From Thozetella sp. PMI_491 (lineage: Eukaryota > Ascomycota > Sordariomycetes > Chaetosphaeriales > Chaetosphaeriaceae), in NCBI GenBank assembly GCA_021432635.1, contig MU270075.1, forward strand, positions 234,919 through 298,918: DNA of 64,000 bases, written 5' to 3'. The translations under genes were made by a program, and so were the position numbers. Positions 60,083 to 64,000 of the stretch are shown piece by piece. The notes under the pieces were generated by a model. The model saw only the letters and a list, made by a program, of their open reading frames with translations, ran no database searches and was not told the DNA's origin. Positions within the stretch are counted from its first letter, which is position 1; every line of letters starts with the position of its first letter.

Positions 60083-60111
60083 TCCGGTCCGAACTCCAAT
60101 TCGGACACCGG
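60083..60111. promoter_or_regulatory. Dyad element with TCCGAA/TTCGGA arms upstream of P450
   Basis: TCCGAA, a 6-bp spacer, then TTCGGA, flanked outside by CCGG on both sides. The left half-site TCCGGTCCGA recurs at 60139-60149, just before a TATA box. Inverted and repeated CGG/CCG words are typical targets of Zn2Cys6 dimers. The binding factor is unknown. Confidence 0.4.
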
Positions 60112-60158
60112 GGTGCGGCATTCGGCCCCGATAGACTATCCGGTCCGACGCAGCCCCA

Positions 60159-60165
60159 TATAAAT
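60159..60165 (+). promoter_or_regulatory. TATA box
   Basis: TATAAAT, 10 bp after the second TCCGGTCCGA copy and about 425 bp before the P450 ATG. It implies a leader of roughly 400 nt if used. Confidence 0.35.
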
Positions 60166-60588
60166 GGAGCAAAGGCAAAACAGACCGGCAAATACAACAC
60201 GGCAGTGTCTTGAGTGCATTGTGGGGTAAGGTTGTGGTCGGAGACTTTCAACGGGGTTCCATCGCGTGGGAGAATGCTGCAGCACAAGGCATTCGGTCTT
60301 CCACAGGGGATATAGAGGTCCGGCAATTCTAAAATATAAGGCAGCTATTCCGCAGTTATTTTCTTCACTGTACGGTACATAACTAGGGGTGTCCGATTGC
60401 GTTACCGCTCTCTTGTTGCTCATAAGCTATCTATCCATGAGCGGGTTGTCACGCCTAGGAATTACCATCTCAAATCTCTGTCCTAAAGTTTCTGCTCGTG
60501 GACCCTAAGCCATACACATTCATTCCACCTATTCCGTCGTGGCCCTAAGAGTCTCTTGCTCATATTGAAACCTCCGAGTTCCAGAACG

Positions 60589-62286
60589 ATGCTGTTGTCC
60601 ATCGCAATCGGTCTACTTGGTTTATCCATAATTATAGTCAGTTCAGATTCTTGGGCGTTAGCCCAAGTGGGAATATCCCTGCTAATTGCAATGCAGTCAT
60701 TTGCGAGAGGGATATACTACGCGTTCTTTCACCACCTCGCCAAGGTCCCCGGGCCAAAGTTTTATGCTGCTTCCAATGTGCCCTTTGTCTGGTACAGTAT
60801 CCGTGGCGAATGGCCCCAAGTTCTAAAGAAACTACACGACAAATATGGACCGGTCGTCAGGTTCGGCCCGGAGGATGTCTCCCTGACCACAGCCGACGCG
60901 TGGAGACAGGTATATGGACACAAACGTGCCGGTGAACCGACTTTCGAAAAGGACGATAGATTTCGGCTGGATACCAAAGAAAACCATATCATTGTCGCCA
61001 ACGCAGATGATCACAGACGCATGCGTCGATTACTCTCGCACGCATTCTCCGAAAAAGCATTGCGCAGCCAAGAAGACATCATGAAGCAATATGTGGACCT
61101 CTTCATACAGAAACTCAGTGACCTTGCGGCCAAAGGCACAGTTGTTGATCTTGTCAGCTGGTACAACTTCACGACATTCGATCTCATCGGCGATTTGGCA
61201 TTTGGACAGCCGTTTCACTGCCTCGAAAGCGGCGGCTACCACCCTTGGGTCTCTATGGTGTTTGACTTTGTCCACATTTTGACTTACTCAATGGCATTTC
61301 AGCGCATTCCCAGCCTTAAGCTTCTGGCTCCGTTTCTCGTGCCCGTTAAGTTGATCAAAGGCGCCAAAGAGCACCGGCTACTAAGCGAAAAGACCGCTTT
61401 GCAGAGGATCGAAAACGGAAATACTGTCCGAGAAGACTTCATCTCTTATATTTTGCGGCACAATGACGAAAAGGGAATGACGACCTCCGAGATAGTGGAC
61501 AACGCGGGAATTCTCATCATTGCGGGCAGCGAGACGACGGCAACGCTGCTAAGCGGAACGACTTTCCAGCTTCTGAAGCACCGACATGTGTACGACAAAC
61601 TTGTCCAGGAGATACGCTCTACTTTTACCACTGAAGACGAAATCACAATATCGCGTGTGAATGAGCTCGAGTATATGCTTGCAGTGATTAACGAGGGATT
61701 CCGCATGTGTATGTGGATTGTATATTACTGAATGAAGAGTCGCTAATCCGTGCTAGATCCGCCCGTTCCTGTTGGTCTAGCGCGGCTAGTTCCCAAAGAG
61801 GGTCAGTTCGTTGAGGGATTCTGGATGCCGGAAAAGGTAAGGCCTATTACTACACATGTTTTATACTTTATAGTTAGCGAAAGATGCTAAGCTATTGATT
61901 TAGACGTCCGTGTCGGTGGCACAGTGGGCCGCATACCAGAGCGAGAGAAACTGGTGTCAGCCTCAAGAGTTCATTCCGGAACGCTGGCTTGGGGATCCGC
62001 GGTTTGCACATGATGCGAGGGATGTCCTCAATCCTTTCTCTTATGGGCCACGAAATTGCATCGGAAAAAAGTGAGAAAACAGACCTACTCAGTTCTTTGC
62101 GTGTAATAACTAACCCTGCGTTTTAGTCTTGCTTACGCTGAGATGCGGTTGATCTTGGTACGGCTTCTCTGGAACTTTGATTTAGAGCTTCAGGCCGAGA
62201 GCAAAGATTGGCAACAACAGAAAGTTTACGTGCTCTGGGAGAAAAAGCCGCTCAGTGTTAAGTTGACACCGGTCATCAGAGATTGA
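60589..62286 (+). CDS. Cytochrome P450 monooxygenase (complete)
   Basis: Four exons, 60589-61708, 61757-61836, 61904-62070 and 62127-62286 (introns 48, 67 and 56 nt, all ending in TAG), give 508 residues. Two N-terminal hydrophobic segments anchor it in the ER, followed by the Pro-rich KVPGPKFYAASNVPF hinge. Also present are the C-helix DHRRMRRLLSHAFSEKAL, the I-helix oxygen motif AGSETTATLLSG, the K-helix ExxR in NEGFRMYPPVPVGLARLVP (across intron 1), PERWLGDPRF and the heme-binding FSYGPRNCIGKNLAYAEMR with ligand Cys452. The overall pattern resembles fungal clan members such as benzoate/isotrichodermin-type hydroxylases, but the substrate cannot be told. A recurrent TCCGGTCCGA motif and a TATA box lie in its promoter. 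It is the only intact P450 of three in the window. Confidence 0.93.
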
Positions 62287-64000
62287 ATGAAGGGGCTAGC
62301 AGCTTTGTAACAAAATCATATCGTTCCATGTGCTATATCATCCCTGGCTATATTCTCACCTCTATCACTCTAGCATAAAGGTATAACACTGAATGAGCTT
62401 TTGATACTTTTTATAGGGGAATGAGAATAGTCTCAGAGCCATACAAAATTTCGGTCGGATTCTACCACGGGCAAACAGGCGGCGTGCTTGTCACCAAGTT
62501 TATAGGTGACCATCTTCAAAAACAATAACTTACCGTATGGGCAAAAGAGACTGTTGGATTGAAACTCCTGAACACCTGTTGAACTACAATGGAATAAAGC
62601 CCATTCTTTTTCTCCTTTCTCCCAAAGCAAAGAAGACGTCAAAGTCGCTCTGGTCAAATAAACAGAGAAAGCAAAGGAACTCAAAATCCGTATCCCCGAA
62701 ATAATGGTCACTAGTATCATAGCAGATAGCGCGGGGTATTCCTTTAATGTTACTACTATATTATATGGCGTGAAATATTTACTAGGCAACAGTAGAGCAA
62801 AATATGTCTACAGGCTAAGAGGTTGACCTGAGTGAAAAGGGCACAAAACAGTGACAAGCAGCGGCCTCTGCGAATTCATACACCGAATTTTCTAATAGTA
62901 ACGTATTTACTAGAAGAGGTTTGCCTAGGATATCACCCGTACCAGGGAGATTTCAGAGAGTAGCACCTAATTCCGTAAGGAGGGTCTGTTTGAGTTCTAT
63001 TTGAGTGTAGCAACATATAGTGGACCAACATTGGAGCCCACCTAAAGTTGAGAGTGATAGGTAGCACAGCAGCATCAGAGAAGATCACCACACTCGGTAC
63101 CGTAATTCATATAGGTTTTACACAGGCAAAACAAAAGTGCACATCGCTAGGCAATACCAGCCATAGGGAAAGAGGGGGCGCGATGGTATTGTGTAATGTC
63201 CAGGCATTAGCCGACCTATCCACCCTCATTTGCAGCATTCCTTCACCTAGCTACCGCAGAGAGCTTCTCAGCACACTCCTATGCATTGAGGGAATTAAAA
63301 GTGGCTAAAAAATGAGAACTAATCAAGCGCGTTAGGCAGGCGTGATCCGCTAAAGGTCGTCAGGTCCAACAAAAAGCATCGCAGTATAGTACTATATTTC
63401 GACTCTGGGGATAGATTAATTAAGCGAGACTGCACGTCAGTAGTTCCACAAGCTAGACAGGACTTCGAGACTAAGTTAAAGATACTTATAGTGAATTCAA
63501 GCCAATCCCGAGGCCGCTTGTCTCCAAAACGTGCCGGAATAAGCTGAGAAGGGGAATATTGCCTTTTACACAACTGAATCACGTGACATGTGAGAACTAT
63601 ATCCCATATCACCCCTGTATTCTCTATCGCTCGAGATCCTCGTCTGTATATACCTTGCGGTGTCTAAATTGGTTTTCCTCGCACCGTCTACCAAATATCC
63701 GTGAAAAGCACAGCAGCGTCTCTCTCTCAAGCCACCTTCGTATGCACTCAGAGGTACAGCACCGCCATGCGATGCATAGGGGGGTTGGGAGAAATAGCCT
63801 TCATGATTTAAACTGCAGGGACATAGAAAATGTCGGTATAGGTGCAACGATGACATCCACTACTACAGACCTACCTCTTAGTGTCGTAATAATTCTTTTC
63901 TCCTAGTATCTCGAAGAATTCGCCCTTCAAAGAAGACACTTATGCATATATAACCCCTTTGCTGTTCCTATTTCGAGATAATATCATCCTATGCTGGTCG
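62287..64000. other. 1.7 kb without a recognisable gene
   Basis: AT-rich 3' flank of the P450 gene and beyond. Open frames on both strands (for example 62433-62789 minus and 63559-63906 plus) show no domain or splice support. Confidence 0.4.

Larger units (their letters stand above)
59727..60588. other. Intergenic; promoter of the P450 gene
   Basis: No gene. It contains a TATA box (60159-60165) and a pair of TCCGGTCCGA sites (60083-60093 and 60139-60149), described separately. Confidence 0.5.

Noticed and set aside
1-64000. CRISPR arrays, operons, ribosome-binding sites, tRNA or rRNA genes
   Set aside because: The window is eukaryotic (spliced genes throughout) and no tRNA- or rRNA-like sequence was found by eye; a tRNAscan-SE run would be decisive for tRNAs.

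Overview
The window is nuclear DNA of a filamentous ascomycete (Pezizomycotina; the gene families look most like Sordariomycetes, which is inference). Reasons: many 45-145 nt GT-AG introns with CTAAC/CTGAC branch sites, a HET-NACHT-WD40 receptor, a Zn2Cys6 regulator, an ascomycete laccase with a DSGL-type C-terminus, a LaeA-like methyltransferase and several P450s. Genes were rebuilt by hand by joining exons whose splice phases agree; fourteen genes (about 47 introns) come out this way. Protein families were recognised by eye without database searches.

Layout: 1-85 end of a gene; 863-1225 P450 relic; 2383-4601 (+) large membrane protein with one in-frame TAG; 5609-7505 (-) DUF3176 membrane protein; 8097-9365 (-) secreted lipase. 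10070-16182 looks like a decayed specialised-metabolism locus: broken short-chain dehydrogenase, intact six-exon Zn2Cys6 regulator, truncated P450 and an intact DUF4267 membrane protein. 18209-22534 (-) encodes a 1419-residue HET-NACHT-WD40 receptor. 23464-24316 (-) is a small secreted protein; 26570-29165 (-) a Ser/Thr-rich single-pass surface protein whose 5' half is unresolved.

30046-38196 is a glycoside-degradation locus: an intracellular GH106-like hydrolase (1123 aa), a secreted GH106-like hydrolase (1009 aa), and between them the 3' halves of a carboxylesterase and a GH1 beta-glucosidase, both cut at the same point. 41060-41367 holds an 18-bp palindrome and a decayed 18-bp minisatellite. 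42205-43716 (-) is a LaeA-like methyltransferase with a predicted 7-nt exon. It is divergent from a DUR3-type urea transporter (44918-47066, +), which converges on an acetamidase-type amidase (47582-49545, -): an amide/urea nitrogen pair. 51268-53411 (-) is a laccase with a predicted 12-nt exon; 56577-59726 (+) a secreted PA-domain subtilase; 60589-62286 (+) a complete P450.

The most unusual cross-gene signal is splicing: 7 of the 47 introns can only be joined in frame using AAG or GAG 3' splice sites, usually because the nearer CAG/TAG lies almost on the branch point, and two of the genes need micro-exons. No clearly new multi-gene system was found. Long stretches (16.2-18.2, 24.3-26.5, 38.2-41.0, 53.4-56.5 and 62.3-64 kb) show no gene I can support.
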